Source: Planctomycetota bacterium
GTDB taxonomy: Bacteria; Planctomycetota; UBA1135
NCBI GenBank assembly: GCA_018671175.1
Contig: JABHIE010000031.1
Location: 1-64,000, forward strand
Direction: 5' to 3'
DNA: 64,000 nucleotides
Positions 45,101 to 53,547 of the stretch are shown piece after piece. A program made the position numbers and the translations under genes. The notes below the pieces were generated by a model that did not search any database, was not told the DNA's origin, and was given only the letters and a program-made list of their open reading frames with translations. The first letter of the stretch is position 1, and every line of letters starts with the position of its first letter.

Positions 45101-45758
45101 CTGGGACATTGAGATTTTCTTCGGCTAGGCGCGCTTTGACCAACTCAGGAGTCAGTTTTAAATTCGCCATTCGATGCGTGTCGAGCATCACGACGATTTC
45201 TTCTTCGAGGCCACCCCTAACGCGGACGGCAGCCACACCGGCGATGCTCTCTAATTCGCGTTCGACTTTTCGTTCGGCCAAGTCACGCAATCGTGTCAGG
45301 TTGGTGTCGCCCGAAATCGCAATGCGCAAAATGGGGTCAAGGCCGGGGTCGTATCGAAGGATGAGCGGCTTTTCCGCACCCTGCGGCAAGAAAACTCGGT
45401 CGAGTCGCTCACGCACATCTTGCACCAAGAATGGCAGATTAGAACCCCACTCAAACTCAAGTTGAATTTCGCTTAACTCTGCGCGTGAACTAGAGCGCAT
45501 GGAAACAACGGAACCAACGGTTGAAAGCACATCTTCGAGTCGTTCGGTGACTCGTTCTTCGACATCAGAGGGTGCCGCGCCAGGGTAAGCCGTGCGGACC
45601 GTCAAGGATGGGTAATCCATGGCAGGCAGCAAATCGACAGGCAGTTTGCCTAGAGAGACCACGCCAAAAACGACGGCGGCCAAAACGAGCATCAACATGC
45701 CCACGGGCCTGCGGACCCCATAACTCAGGATGCCGCGTTGGATGTCGGAGTCGCTCAT
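42096..45758 (-). CDS. enlarged RND efflux transporter with hydrophobic insertion
   Basis: 1220 residues, about 180 more than usual. Standard RND motifs are present: GVRRPVGMLMLVLAAVVFGV, GGLALGIGMLVDNTIVVLES, GVQEVGSAVTASTLTTVAVF, and LLGAVILAGIVVNNAIVLVD near the end. The extra material lies between the two halves (about residues 545-735): a basic linker, then several hydrophobic segments (WLIAGILLALPLMWVLG, LVLVLLSGLAGLALIVFQML) before the second half begins at YPHLLRRALQAPAAVLLIA. A smaller insertion is a KKKRR loop near residue 325. ATGA overlap with the adaptor gene upstream. Confidence 0.9.
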   Translation of the reverse strand: MSDSDIQRGILSYGVRRPVGMLMLVLAAVVFGVVSLGKLPVDLLPAMDYPSLTVRTAYPGAAPSDVEERVTERLEDVLSTVGSVVSMRSSSRAELSEIQLEFEWGSNLPFLVQDVRERLDRVFLPQGAEKPLILRYDPGLDPILRIAISGDTNLTRLRDLAERKVERELESIAGVAAVRVRGGLEEEIVVMLDTHRMANLKLTPELVKARLAEENLNVPGGTLEEGSVEYVVRTLNEFRTIDEISELPLVTRGGVAIKLHEVAKVQRFHKDRDVILRVAGAEAVEIDIFREAGANLVEVSELVRERLFGEEATTVSGGGKKKRRGETNGPSFRTRKSVKDSLPSGITLTLLSDQSRFVKEAIDEVKSAAILGGLMAILVCYFFLRRFSATMLIGLAVPVSVIATFGAMYSSGITMNIMSLGGLALGIGMLVDNTIVVLESIARRREMGDSPKVAAVRGVQEVGSAVTASTLTTVAVFAPIIFVEGVAGQTFGDQALTVVASLSLSLAVALFFLPGLAARVDLSPQSQPTPKRKQLADLSQGLLPRLRAFLNRSAAGPGKQSRAALFLELLLVPIQALRKKSVWLALALSGGAGWCFAHRAALLAASLAENAGKMPGGGGRSGMGAMVSAATEQAAAGWLIAGILLALPLMWVLGEPILRFLGAVLADLLSLVLVLLSGLAGLALIVFQMLAWLPSKAVSGIQTGLERAYPHLLRRALQAPAAVLLIAAIFAAMAWNSAGSLGRELLPEVKQGELTAELFFPAGYPLSETDRISRELTLLTAQIQGVAETAVLSGADAESISSEETGPHRASLTVRTEQDGDARATEMRVETELRHILEREPALARYYIRRPTLLALNAPLEIEVFADDLSLLGEATAKAANALREVPGITDLRSSLRRGNPEVRITLDREKLARHNLTVGSVASRLRLAVEGEAASTFPGLDERIDIRVRADLSQLKHVEQLRELPVNPEADKPLPLGAIATFTIADGPSEIRHVDNRRAAVLSASIAGFDLGATSEAVIAALEEMPKLPGVRFDVSGQKKEMDEALGSLNFALLLAIFLVYAVMAAQFESLLQPLLILFSVPLAGIGAVFGLSLTGTPLSIVALLGAVILAGIVVNNAIVLVDRINRNRDEGMELNEAIIQGGKTRLRPILMTTTTTVLGMLPLTGWLAIAGAAEGTELRAPMALVVICGLVASTLLTLVVIPAGYRLLAQFTSKTHNA

Positions 45759-46915
45759 GAGCCGATGATTTCGACGGGGGTGCCCTGTTCGAGTCGGTCT
45801 GCGCCAATCACCACAACGGTGTCGCCTAGCTCAAGCCCGGATTCAGGCAGAGCTTCGATTTGATTTGCATTCTCGAAGCCAGGGGCAAGATCAAAACGGA
45901 CGGCTTTACCGTCAACAATTTTAAAGCCATACTGGACGCCACCCTCAAAGAGGAGTGCTTTTTTGGGCAAGAGCAAAGCTGAGTCATGTCGCTCAAGCTC
46001 GATAGTTAAGGACACCAAAATACCAACAGGCAGAATTCCTTGCGCAGGAGTGAGTCGTGCCGTGACTTTTACAGTGCCCGTTTCTGGGTCAACGGTCGGG
46101 CTCACGCGCTCAATCACGCCAGGGATGTCTAGGCCAGGCATGGCTTCCGCTGTGGCGGATAGGGGAAGGCCAGCTTTCAGGAAGGCCAGCTCTCGTTGAG
46201 GGCGGTGAATCTCGACGCGAGGGTGTGCCAAATCAACCACTTGGAAAGCGCGAGTGCTAACGGTCGCCAAGTCGCCAACAGATAAATCGCGCGCGGCTAC
46301 GGTGCCTGCTATCGGGCTTGTCAAAGTGCAGCGTTCGAGCTCAAGCTTTGCACGGTCGAGTGCCACCTTGCCCGACTCAAGAGTTGTGCGAGCCGTGAGC
46401 CAAGTTTGCTTGCTTGTTTCGAGCTCGCGCTCACTCAATAAAGAAATGCCGACCGTTTTGCCACTAGCCAATTCTTGATTTCGCTCATAATCTTTGTGAG
46501 CGCTCTCAAGGCCTGTTTTGGCTTCTTCGATGCGAACTTTGGCTTCTTGGTATTCAAGCTGAGCCACAGAGTCGCGCAGTCGAGCCAATGCTTGGCCCAT
46601 TTGGACGACATCACCTTCTTCGGCCAAAATCTCTACGACGGTTTCGGCGCGCTCCGGCATGATGTCGACGGAGTCGAGCGAAACCACATTGGCGACAGCC
46701 TCAAGGGTGCGCAAGATATCGCCTTGAGTGACGGCCGCCACGCGCACCAATCGCGTTTCGAGCTCGGGCTCGGTTGGCTCATCGCCAGCGTTGTCTGCTT
46801 GCGCTTTGGCGTTGAGATCAACGACGGTTGCGGAGTCAGAGGAGGAGTCGCTTGGCTTGTCGCTGGTTGAGCAAGCAAGCAAGAAAAGAAGGGGGAGCAA
46901 AGATGCGCGAGACAT
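45755..46915 (-). CDS. RND membrane-fusion (HlyD/AcrA-type) adaptor lipoprotein
   Basis: 386 residues. Lipobox LLAC with Cys15 predicts lipid anchoring. Visible parts: the lipoyl-like half VEILAEEGDVVQMGQALARL, a coiled-coil hairpin (about 115-185), and the second half LTSPIAGTVAARDLSVGDLA, then a beta-barrel (VSPTVDPETGTVKVTARLTP). It bridges the RND pumps to an outer-membrane channel. First gene of the three-gene efflux unit. No TolC-like gene is in the window. Confidence 0.93.
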   Translation of the reverse strand: MSRASLLPLLFLLACSTSDKPSDSSSDSATVVDLNAKAQADNAGDEPTEPELETRLVRVAAVTQGDILRTLEAVANVVSLDSVDIMPERAETVVEILAEEGDVVQMGQALARLRDSVAQLEYQEAKVRIEEAKTGLESAHKDYERNQELASGKTVGISLLSERELETSKQTWLTARTTLESGKVALDRAKLELERCTLTSPIAGTVAARDLSVGDLATVSTRAFQVVDLAHPRVEIHRPQRELAFLKAGLPLSATAEAMPGLDIPGVIERVSPTVDPETGTVKVTARLTPAQGILPVGILVSLTIELERHDSALLLPKKALLFEGGVQYGFKIVDGKAVRFDLAPGFENANQIEALPESGLELGDTVVVIGADRLEQGTPVEIIGS

Positions 46916-46960
46916 GACAGGGGTTACGAAGGAATCGGGAGAGTATTATGTCTTTTCCTT

Positions 46961-46979
46961 GTGACATTTCCGTGACATT
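46961..46979. promoter_or_regulatory. direct repeat gtgacatt with 11-bp period (candidate operator)
   Basis: gtgacatt at 46961-46968 and again at 46972-46979, in the 94-base divergent region between the efflux adaptor gene and moeA. The spacing is one helical turn, as for adjacent regulator sites. No regulator gene is nearby. Confidence 0.4.
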
Positions 46980-47009
46980 CTTAAGCCACGAAAGCGCATT
47001 CTTCCACTC

Positions 47010-48290
47010 ATGTCTGCCGACACCTGCGACACCCAACACCGGGGCCATTCTTTGCTGCCATTTTCGACTGCGATTCAGCAGCTCGTTGCCGCTGCAAAGC
47101 CACTTTCCGCCGACGCGGAAGCCATCCCTCTTGCCCACGCTTTGGGCAGCGTCTTGGCTGAGCCCATCATGATGACGCGCGCCGAGCCACCAACTCGCCG
47201 TTCCGCGATGGATGGCTGGGCCGTTTGTTCATGCGATGGCAGTAACGATCGCAAAGTTTGTGGTGCGGTTTATGCGGGCACATCCGTGATTCCATCTGTT
47301 GGGGCGGGTGAAACGGTTGCTGTCATGACGGGTGGTGTGGTGCCAGATGGGGCCGATACGGTCATCCCCGTTGAGCACACCGAGCGCAAGGGCGATGTCG
47401 TGAGTTTTTCTCAAGAGCCACAAGCGGGCCGTCATGTGCGTCAGCTCGGCGAAATGGGCGATGCCGGGCGCGTGCTGCTCGAAGCGGGCCGTGTTTTATC
47501 CTCTGCTGATTTGTCTGCCGCCGCCGGATGCGGCGCCGACCCCGTTTTTGTCGCCGCCCGCCCACGCGTCATTGTCATGTCAACTGGCGACGAGGTCGTG
47601 CCGTGGGCAACTGAGCCTGAGCCGCATCAAGTCCGTGATTCCAATCGACTCGGCTCGATCGCTCAACTCATCGCCGCAGGCGCAGATGTCATTGACCACT
47701 TGCATGTTCCAGACGACCCTGAAGCGTTGCGTGCGGCCGTTGAGTCAGCTCTTGGGCGTGCTGATTTACTTGTCACGATTGGCGGGGTCAGCATGGGCGA
47801 CAAAGATCACTTGCCTTCGACTTTTGAGGCTTGCGGTGTGGCCAAACTTTTTCACGGTGTGAGCGTTCAGCCAGGCAAGCCAGTTTGGGCGGGGCACCTT
47901 GGAGAGAAGTTTGTCTTGGGGCTTCCGGGCAACCCGGTGTCTTCTTTTGTCATGCTTGAAACTCTTGCTGTGCCACTTCTGCAACGCATGATGGGCGGGC
48001 AGGCTCAGATGCGACCGTATCAGGCCGGCATTCTTGGCGCACCGGCGCGTGCCAAAAAACGAGAGCGTTTTTTACCCGCCGATTTAAAGATCAATTCTCT
48101 GGGGCAGTTGGTTATCACGCCGCGCCCCGAGCAGGGGTCGGGCGATTGGACATCTCTTGCAGGCGCAGATGCTCTTTTGCATGTCTCGGCTGGCTTGACT
48201 CTTGCGGCTGGCGAGATGGCCGAGTGCTTGACGATTAGCGGTGCGACTCACTTAGGAGTGTCAGGCGAGGTTCCAAACGAATCGGTATGA
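47010..48290 (+). CDS. moeA: molybdopterin molybdenumtransferase MoeA
   Basis: 426 residues. Inserts molybdate into adenylylated molybdopterin to form molybdenum cofactor. Motifs: PPTRRSAMDGWAVCS, AVMTGGVVPDGADTVIPVE, STGDEVV, GGVSMGDKDHLPSTFE and LGLPGNPVSSFVM. Other cofactor genes are absent here. It overlaps lnt by ATGA, an unusual pairing. Confidence 0.96.
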   Translation: MSADTCDTQHRGHSLLPFSTAIQQLVAAAKPLSADAEAIPLAHALGSVLAEPIMMTRAEPPTRRSAMDGWAVCSCDGSNDRKVCGAVYAGTSVIPSVGAGETVAVMTGGVVPDGADTVIPVEHTERKGDVVSFSQEPQAGRHVRQLGEMGDAGRVLLEAGRVLSSADLSAAAGCGADPVFVAARPRVIVMSTGDEVVPWATEPEPHQVRDSNRLGSIAQLIAAGADVIDHLHVPDDPEALRAAVESALGRADLLVTIGGVSMGDKDHLPSTFEACGVAKLFHGVSVQPGKPVWAGHLGEKFVLGLPGNPVSSFVMLETLAVPLLQRMMGGQAQMRPYQAGILGAPARAKKRERFLPADLKINSLGQLVITPRPEQGSGDWTSLAGADALLHVSAGLTLAAGEMAECLTISGATHLGVSGEVPNESV

Positions 48291-49891
48291 GTTTGCTTCT
48301 CGTACTCCTAGCCGCCGTTTTGCGCGCAGTTGCTTTGCCGGGTTGGCTTTGGGGCGGTTTAGTCCTGCCGGCGATTCTTTTTCGCATCCTTTACTGGGAG
48401 CGGGGGGGCAATAAAAAAGGCGATTATCTAGGCGGTGTCGTTTTTTGGTCGCTCGCCTTTTCTTTCCTTGGCAACATTCACCCTCTGATGCCAATCCCCG
48501 TCGGGCTCATCATGGGTTGGTTCTGGGTCGCTGGCGGAGTGCTTTTCCGTCGCCTTCGCCCATGGATGCCCGCCGGTCTGGCCGGCCCCGGTGCTTTACT
48601 CATCATGGCTTGGGCGCATCAGTGGTTTCCTATGGGTGGCTCACCGTGGGCATCTTATGCCTTGGGCTTGGCTGATGTGCCGGCCGTCCTCTCGATGGGC
48701 TCCATTGTGGGTGAGCTTGGCGCCTCTGCGGTTTTGGTCTTTGGAGCGGGCTGCCTTTTCACTTTGTCGACCCGTGGCCCACGCCTGGCCCTTTTGCCTT
48801 TTATCGTGACGTTGGCTTTGATTTTGCCTCAGACCTTTATCACTTGGGCACGCAAGCCAGCACCCCCAGATCTGCAATGCCTCGGGATTCAGGCCAATAT
48901 TGGCCTCAACGAAAAGCACGAACCCGAATTGGCCGGTGAGATTTACAAGCGCCACCTTGAGCTAACTCATGCAGGGCTTCAAGACGGTCCCGACCCCGAT
49001 GTCGTGATCTGGGCCGAAACGATGTGGCCTTTTCCCGCCCTACCTAATGAGGCCGTCGGAGAGATGCGCCGCCCTTGGCCAAATCAGCCCACGGAAGTCG
49101 TCCCGGCCCGCGAGTTACTTGACTTGCAGCAGATGGCGGTTGCTCAGGTGATGAGCCCCGCGCCGCCAAGCACGACCTTCTTGATTGGTTCTCATTTTTA
49201 TCAAGCCGTTCAGCCTAATGCTCCGGCTGAGGTGATGAGCGAGCGCACATCTGAGGTTCTTCTTTTCTCTCAATCCGGCACGATCCTGAGCCAAATGAGT
49301 AAGAGCGAATTGGTGCCGTTCGGTGAGCGGTTGCCGCTTAAAGGGGCATTTCCAGGCTCTGAGAGTGTGGCCATGGGCGTTTTTGCTGCGTCAGGTTTAT
49401 TGCCGAATTTTACTTTTACTGATCGGCGCGGGCCATTGACGATTCCTCTGGCTGAGGGGCCGCCAGCAAAAATCGGTGTCGCCGTATGCTGGGAAAATGT
49501 ATTCCCCGGCGTTTTTCGCCAACAGGCTCTTGACGGTGCAGAAGCCTTTGTCGTGCTTTCGAATGAAGCCTGGTACGGCACAAGCGCTGAGTTTGATCAG
49601 ATGCTGGCCGCGACGCAATGGCGTGCTGCCGAAACACAGCGGTATATCCTGCGTGTGACAAATACAGGTGTCTCGGCGTTGATTCATGCGGGTGGCGCGC
49701 ATGTGCGCACCTTGCCGCATAACACGCCTCGGGCTTGGCCAATTCGCCTGCCACGAGTAGATTCTGCTCGAACAACTCCCTACTTAAGAGGGGCTTGGGC
49801 CTTTTTCCCAGGCTTGTCTCTGCTCCTTTTGCTTCTCGCTCTTTTGCCCAAGCGCAAATTTGATGCCCAAGAAGGCGTCCCCTTTGCTTGA
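48287..49891 (+). CDS. lnt: apolipoprotein N-acyltransferase
   Basis: 534 residues. Adds the third acyl chain to lipoproteins at the inner membrane. About seven N-terminal membrane segments precede a nitrilase-type domain. The triad is readable: Glu near 244 (VIWAETMWPFP), Lys near 340 (SKSELVPFGERLPL), Cys near 401 (GVAVCWENVFP). A final membrane helix follows (PGLSLLLLLLALLP). Lnt implies triacylated lipoproteins and fits the several lipobox proteins in this window. Confidence 0.94.
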   Translation: MSLLLVLLAAVLRAVALPGWLWGGLVLPAILFRILYWERGGNKKGDYLGGVVFWSLAFSFLGNIHPLMPIPVGLIMGWFWVAGGVLFRRLRPWMPAGLAGPGALLIMAWAHQWFPMGGSPWASYALGLADVPAVLSMGSIVGELGASAVLVFGAGCLFTLSTRGPRLALLPFIVTLALILPQTFITWARKPAPPDLQCLGIQANIGLNEKHEPELAGEIYKRHLELTHAGLQDGPDPDVVIWAETMWPFPALPNEAVGEMRRPWPNQPTEVVPARELLDLQQMAVAQVMSPAPPSTTFLIGSHFYQAVQPNAPAEVMSERTSEVLLFSQSGTILSQMSKSELVPFGERLPLKGAFPGSESVAMGVFAASGLLPNFTFTDRRGPLTIPLAEGPPAKIGVAVCWENVFPGVFRQQALDGAEAFVVLSNEAWYGTSAEFDQMLAATQWRAAETQRYILRVTNTGVSALIHAGGAHVRTLPHNTPRAWPIRLPRVDSARTTPYLRGAWAFFPGLSLLLLLLALLPKRKFDAQEGVPFA

Positions 49892-50015
49892 CCACTCTCG
49901 TCGGGAGGGCTACAGTTTTTTTCAACTCATTTGGAAACCGCCCTCTGCGGCAGTCCTACACTGTGTCACCGCGCTTTTGCGGCCCTCCTTTGTCCTCAAC
50001 CTGCTCCCATTAAAC

Positions 50016-50870
50016 ATGAGCCCCGTCGGAAAGTTGTTCGTCGTCCTCAATTTGGTTCTAGCCGCACTTTTTGTCGGCTCAGCTGCCAACCTCATCGGTA
50101 CTAGCGGTGATTTCCGCGCCAAGTTCGAAGCTTCCACTGCATCTGCTGCAGCGGCTGCAACCGAGCACGAGTCTGCCCTCAATGAGCTCCAAGCTCGCCT
50201 TGACCAGGCCAGCGGCGAGCGTGATCGTGTGGGCGCACTCAAAGACCAAACAGTCGCTGATGTCAGTGCTCTAACCGATGACCTCGAAACCGAGCGTCGC
50301 CAAAACGCTGATATGCGTGAGCGTCTCTCGCAGATTCAGGTCGCTTTGGGCAACCTCGAAGACACTAACCGGTCTCAGGGTCAGGCCCTCGCTCGCGTCA
50401 CCGAAGAAAATGCAAATCTTCGCCAAGAGCGCAATTCGGCCATGACCGTCCGCGACGATGCCGTTGCCGCAAGCACAGCAGCCATGTCTGACAAAGACGG
50501 CGCCGTGCGTCAAGCTTCTGACCTAACGGTTGAGCTTCGCCGCGTCAATGAGCGCGCTGACAAGCTCGATGCGCAACTTCAGCAAGTCGTTGCGATTTAT
50601 CGTGTCGACCTTTCTGATATTGGCGCTCAGCCTATGCTCGAGGGGTCCATCCTCTCATCTGAGTATGTTGGCGATACTGGCTATGTGACCATCAACCTCG
50701 GTAAGAAAGATGGCCTGCAGGCTGGCTACACTTTCGATGTCTACCGTGGTGGCACCTACAAGGGTCGCATCCATGTTGAGACCGTCAACGAATCGGTTGC
50801 TTCGGCTATGGTTCAGCTCGCTGGTAACGCTCGCGTAACAGCTGGCGACCGCATCTCTACTCGCCTCTAA
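50016..50870 (+). CDS. coiled-coil inner-membrane protein with C-terminal beta domain
   Basis: 284 residues from ATG 50016 (earlier in-frame starts lie in an unlikely coding stretch). One transmembrane segment at about 5-25, then a long Ala/Glu/Arg-rich coiled coil (about 35-200), then a small beta domain (YVTINLGKKDGLQAGYTFDV, YRGGTYKGRIHVETVNE, ARVTAGDRIS). Not identified. Its position just before the mre cluster suggests a cell-envelope role. Confidence 0.6.
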   Translation: MSPVGKLFVVLNLVLAALFVGSAANLIGTSGDFRAKFEASTASAAAAATEHESALNELQARLDQASGERDRVGALKDQTVADVSALTDDLETERRQNADMRERLSQIQVALGNLEDTNRSQGQALARVTEENANLRQERNSAMTVRDDAVAASTAAMSDKDGAVRQASDLTVELRRVNERADKLDAQLQQVVAIYRVDLSDIGAQPMLEGSILSSEYVGDTGYVTINLGKKDGLQAGYTFDVYRGGTYKGRIHVETVNESVASAMVQLAGNARVTAGDRISTRL

Positions 50871-50884
50871 GCCCAGGTTTCATC

Positions 50885-51133
50885 ATGGCAGCACCTCGTC
50901 GTCGTCCCCCGAAAAAGGGCAAAACCGCTAAGCCGGCTAAAAAGGCCAAAAAGGTCAAAGTAGTTAAGCCTGAAAAGGAAATCAAGCCAGGGCCTCCCGT
51001 TGAAACGGTATTGGCCATTGTTACCGGCATCGCTCTCTTTGCGGCACTTCTTGTTGTCGATTACGAAAAGGGCACGCACTATGGCACTGGCATGTTCTTT
51101 AAAGACGCATACCAAAGCTCATCCGCCAATTAA
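50885..51133 (+). CDS. small Lys-rich single-pass membrane protein
   Basis: 82 residues. The first 38 are extremely rich in Lys and Pro (KKGKTAKPAKKAKKVKVVKP), followed by one transmembrane helix (about 42-60, VLAIVTGIALFAALLVVDY). The basic cytoplasmic part could bind nucleic acid or phospholipid. Not recognised. It is 14 bases after the coiled-coil gene and ends at a terminator. Confidence 0.6.
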   Translation: MAAPRRRPPKKGKTAKPAKKAKKVKVVKPEKEIKPGPPVETVLAIVTGIALFAALLVVDYEKGTHYGTGMFFKDAYQSSSAN

Positions 51134-51152
51134 TCGAGTCGATTTTGGCTTT

Positions 51153-51188
51153 AAGGCGCTTCCTGATTCAGGAGGCGCCTTTCTCTTT
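51153..51188 (+). terminator. Rho-independent terminator before mreB
   Basis: Stem aaggcgcttcctg/caggaggcgcctt (13 bp with one G-U pair, loop ATT), then ttctcttt. It separates the coiled-coil/small-protein pair from mreB. Confidence 0.85.
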
Positions 51189-51220
51189 GGCTCAGGCTTT
51201 TCTAGTGCCCACTGGTTGCC

Positions 51221-51226
51221 TATACT
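51221..51226 (+). promoter_or_regulatory. candidate -10 element of the mreB promoter
   Basis: TATACT at 51221-51226, about 50 bases before the mreB ATG and just after a terminator, so a promoter is expected here. No good -35 hexamer is seen at the right spacing (ttttct at 51198-51203). Confidence 0.35.
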
Positions 51227-51274
51227 CTCTTGCGAGCGCATTTCGCTTGCGCAACCCTTGACTCCCTAATCCTC

Positions 51275-52330
51275 ATGTTAGACAGGCTTTTCGGTCGTTT
51301 TTCCCTTACGGAAGACCTTGGCATTGACCTTGGTACCGCTAACACTCTTGTGGCCTCACAAGAGCGTGGCATCATTCTTGACGAGCCTTCTGTGGTTGCG
51401 GTTTACAAAGGCACCAACGAGGTGATTCTCGATGGCATGGGCGTGGGTGATGAGGCTTACGACATGCTGGGCAAAACGCCCTCCAACATCGAGGCTATCC
51501 GCCCACTCAAGGGTGGTGTGATCGCTGATTTTGAGATCACCGAAAAGCTGCTTCGTTACTTCTTGCACAAGGCCCACGAGGGTCGTTCTTGGGTTCGCCC
51601 ACGCGTAGTCATTGCGGTTCCTTCAGGCATTACAACCGTTGAAAAAAGAGCCGTAATTAATTCGGCAGAGCGGGCGGGTGCACGCAAAGTTTATTTGGTT
51701 GACGAGCCTATGGCTGCCGGTCTTGGCGTTGATTTGCCGATTACTGATTCGCAGGGTTCCATGGTGGTTGATATTGGCGGTGGCACAACCGAGGTTGCGA
51801 TCATGTCTTTGGGTGGCGCAGTTGCAGTCACTTCCGTTAAGGTCGCAGGCGACAACATGGACGAGGCGATTATGAGTCACATCCGCAAGACTCATAATTT
51901 GCAGATTGGCCCACAGACTGCCGAAGAATTGAAAAAAACCATTGGCTCGGCGGTTGCTCTCGAGCAAGAAAAGACTCTTGAGATTGCTGGGCGCGACACT
52001 TTGACTTTGATGCCTCGCAAAGCAGTCATCAACTCCGAAGAAATCCGCGAAGCCCTCCAAGAGCCTCTCCGTGGCATTATGCGCGCGATTAACGATTGCT
52101 TAACGACGGCGCCCCCTGAAATCGGCTCTGACTTGCTTGAGCAAGGCATCGTAGTCGTGGGCGGTGGTGCGCTCTTGCCTGGCCTTGATTCTTTCATTCA
52201 AGACCAGACTAGTTTGCCTTGCGCCATCGATGATGAGCCGCTCACTGCGGTTGTCCGTGGCACGGCTCGCTTCCTCGAAGACCTCGACCTTTACTCCTCG
52301 TTCTTATCTGACGGCGAGGATCTGCTCTAG
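51275..52330 (+). CDS. mreB: rod shape-determining protein MreB
   Basis: 351 residues from ATG 51275. Actin-like filament that directs peptidoglycan elongation. Motifs: DLGIDLGTANTLVASQERGI, PLKGGVIADFEITEKLLRYF, VDIGGGTTEVAIMSLGG and GIVVVGGGALLPGLD. First gene of the mreB-mreC-mreD-mrdA-rodA unit. Its presence is notable because several planctomycete lineages lack parts of this machinery. Confidence 0.98.
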   Translation: MLDRLFGRFSLTEDLGIDLGTANTLVASQERGIILDEPSVVAVYKGTNEVILDGMGVGDEAYDMLGKTPSNIEAIRPLKGGVIADFEITEKLLRYFLHKAHEGRSWVRPRVVIAVPSGITTVEKRAVINSAERAGARKVYLVDEPMAAGLGVDLPITDSQGSMVVDIGGGTTEVAIMSLGGAVAVTSVKVAGDNMDEAIMSHIRKTHNLQIGPQTAEELKKTIGSAVALEQEKTLEIAGRDTLTLMPRKAVINSEEIREALQEPLRGIMRAINDCLTTAPPEIGSDLLEQGIVVVGGGALLPGLDSFIQDQTSLPCAIDDEPLTAVVRGTARFLEDLDLYSSFLSDGEDLL

Positions 52331-53547
52331 TGTTCCTCCTGCCGGGCGCCGAGCGCTACCGGCGGTTTCTGTATCTGACTGCAGTTTTGACTGTGGTCGT
52401 GGGTTTAGCTTGGTGGCCGCAAACGGCTGTTGAGACCGTGATGGGGCATTTGCTCGCCACCCCTGCTCGATTGATGGCAGCACCCGCTGGTCGCGTGGCG
52501 ACGGCTGCACAACAACTCTCTGGCGATGCTTGGCAGTCATCTGCCCGTCCAGGGGTATTAGCCGAGCTAGCGACTGCCGAGCGGCGCACGGGGCAACCCG
52601 CTTCCGTTCCAAGTTTGGCTTGGCTTGAGGTTCCAGTTTTTCAGTACCAAGCTACCCGCGGTTCTTTGATTCTGGCGGCGGGTCATTCTCATGGCCTAGC
52701 CATTGGGCAACCTGTTGTCTTTGGTAATCGCTGGCTGGGTCGGGTTGTGGCGGTCAGTGAGTCGGCCGCGCGCGTATCGCTCTGGCAGGCTACAAATGAG
52801 CGCACCGGGGTATCCCTTCACAATCCTGATGGCTCCGCTGCTGCCGCCGTGAGCGTCGGGCGTGGCGCGTCAGGCCTTCCTGTCGTGCGCTGGCTTGCAC
52901 CGGGGCAAGAAGCATTGGTCGGCGCCGAGGTCTTTTGGCGCCCTTTGGTCGAAGACCCTCCTGCCATGCAGCGTTTGGGGTTAAAGCTGGGCTTCCTTGT
53001 TCGTGAAGGAGACGCCGACCGTGGCGAACAGGTCTGGGCCATCGCTAGCGATTTGCCTTCTGGCGCTGAGGGTCGCGTGTGGGTGGCAGCGGGTGCTGTT
53101 GGGCATTCTCTGGTGGCCGAGCCGCCCGTGACTCGCATGAAGGCTTGGGCCGCGATTCCTGCCGATGCCGTTTTTGGCCAAGCCGTTGCGGCCTATCATT
53201 TAGCGGGCGCACGCCCTGCCGCAGTAATCGCTTGGGCTGGAGGCGCAGGCACGGCGGGTTCCGTCATTGCCCGCGTGGTCAAACAGCGCGGCTCGGTCGT
53301 CTGGGCCGTGCCTCGTTCGCGCAATGATTGGAACCCAGGCGAGGTGGTTTTGCTACGCCCCAAGCCTCTTCAGTTATTGTCAGAGCTTCCCCCTCAGGCA
53401 TCAGCGAGTGATTTTTTCTATTACACACGCGGTTCGGATGACATCCCAAGGGGCTTGCCGCTTTTTGATGCTGAGCTCCCTTCGCCACCCCGTGGGCTTG
53501 CCTTTGAGGCTTTGACGCGAGTGTCACCGCCCGAGGTCTTGAGATGA
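52330..53547 (+). CDS. mreC: rod shape-determining protein MreC
   Basis: 405 residues from GTG 52330, overlapping the mreB stop by one base. One N-terminal transmembrane helix (FLYLTAVLTVVVGLAWW) and two beta-barrel regions (SLILAAGHSHGLAIGQPVVF, NRWLGRVVAVSESAARVSL). The coiled coil is short. It links MreB to PBP2. Identity is supported by position between mreB and an mreD-like gene. Confidence 0.85.
   Translation: MFLLPGAERYRRFLYLTAVLTVVVGLAWWPQTAVETVMGHLLATPARLMAAPAGRVATAAQQLSGDAWQSSARPGVLAELATAERRTGQPASVPSLAWLEVPVFQYQATRGSLILAAGHSHGLAIGQPVVFGNRWLGRVVAVSESAARVSLWQATNERTGVSLHNPDGSAAAAVSVGRGASGLPVVRWLAPGQEALVGAEVFWRPLVEDPPAMQRLGLKLGFLVREGDADRGEQVWAIASDLPSGAEGRVWVAAGAVGHSLVAEPPVTRMKAWAAIPADAVFGQAVAAYHLAGARPAAVIAWAGGAGTAGSVIARVVKQRGSVVWAVPRSRNDWNPGEVVLLRPKPLQLLSELPPQASASDFFYYTRGSDDIPRGLPLFDAELPSPPRGLAFEALTRVSPPEVLR

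Noticed and set aside
50016-50870. Assignment of the coiled-coil gene as mreC or a division protein
   Set aside because: A better mreC lies directly after mreB. The coiled-coil protein has no specific motif of FtsL, FtsB or DivIVA, so it is left unnamed.
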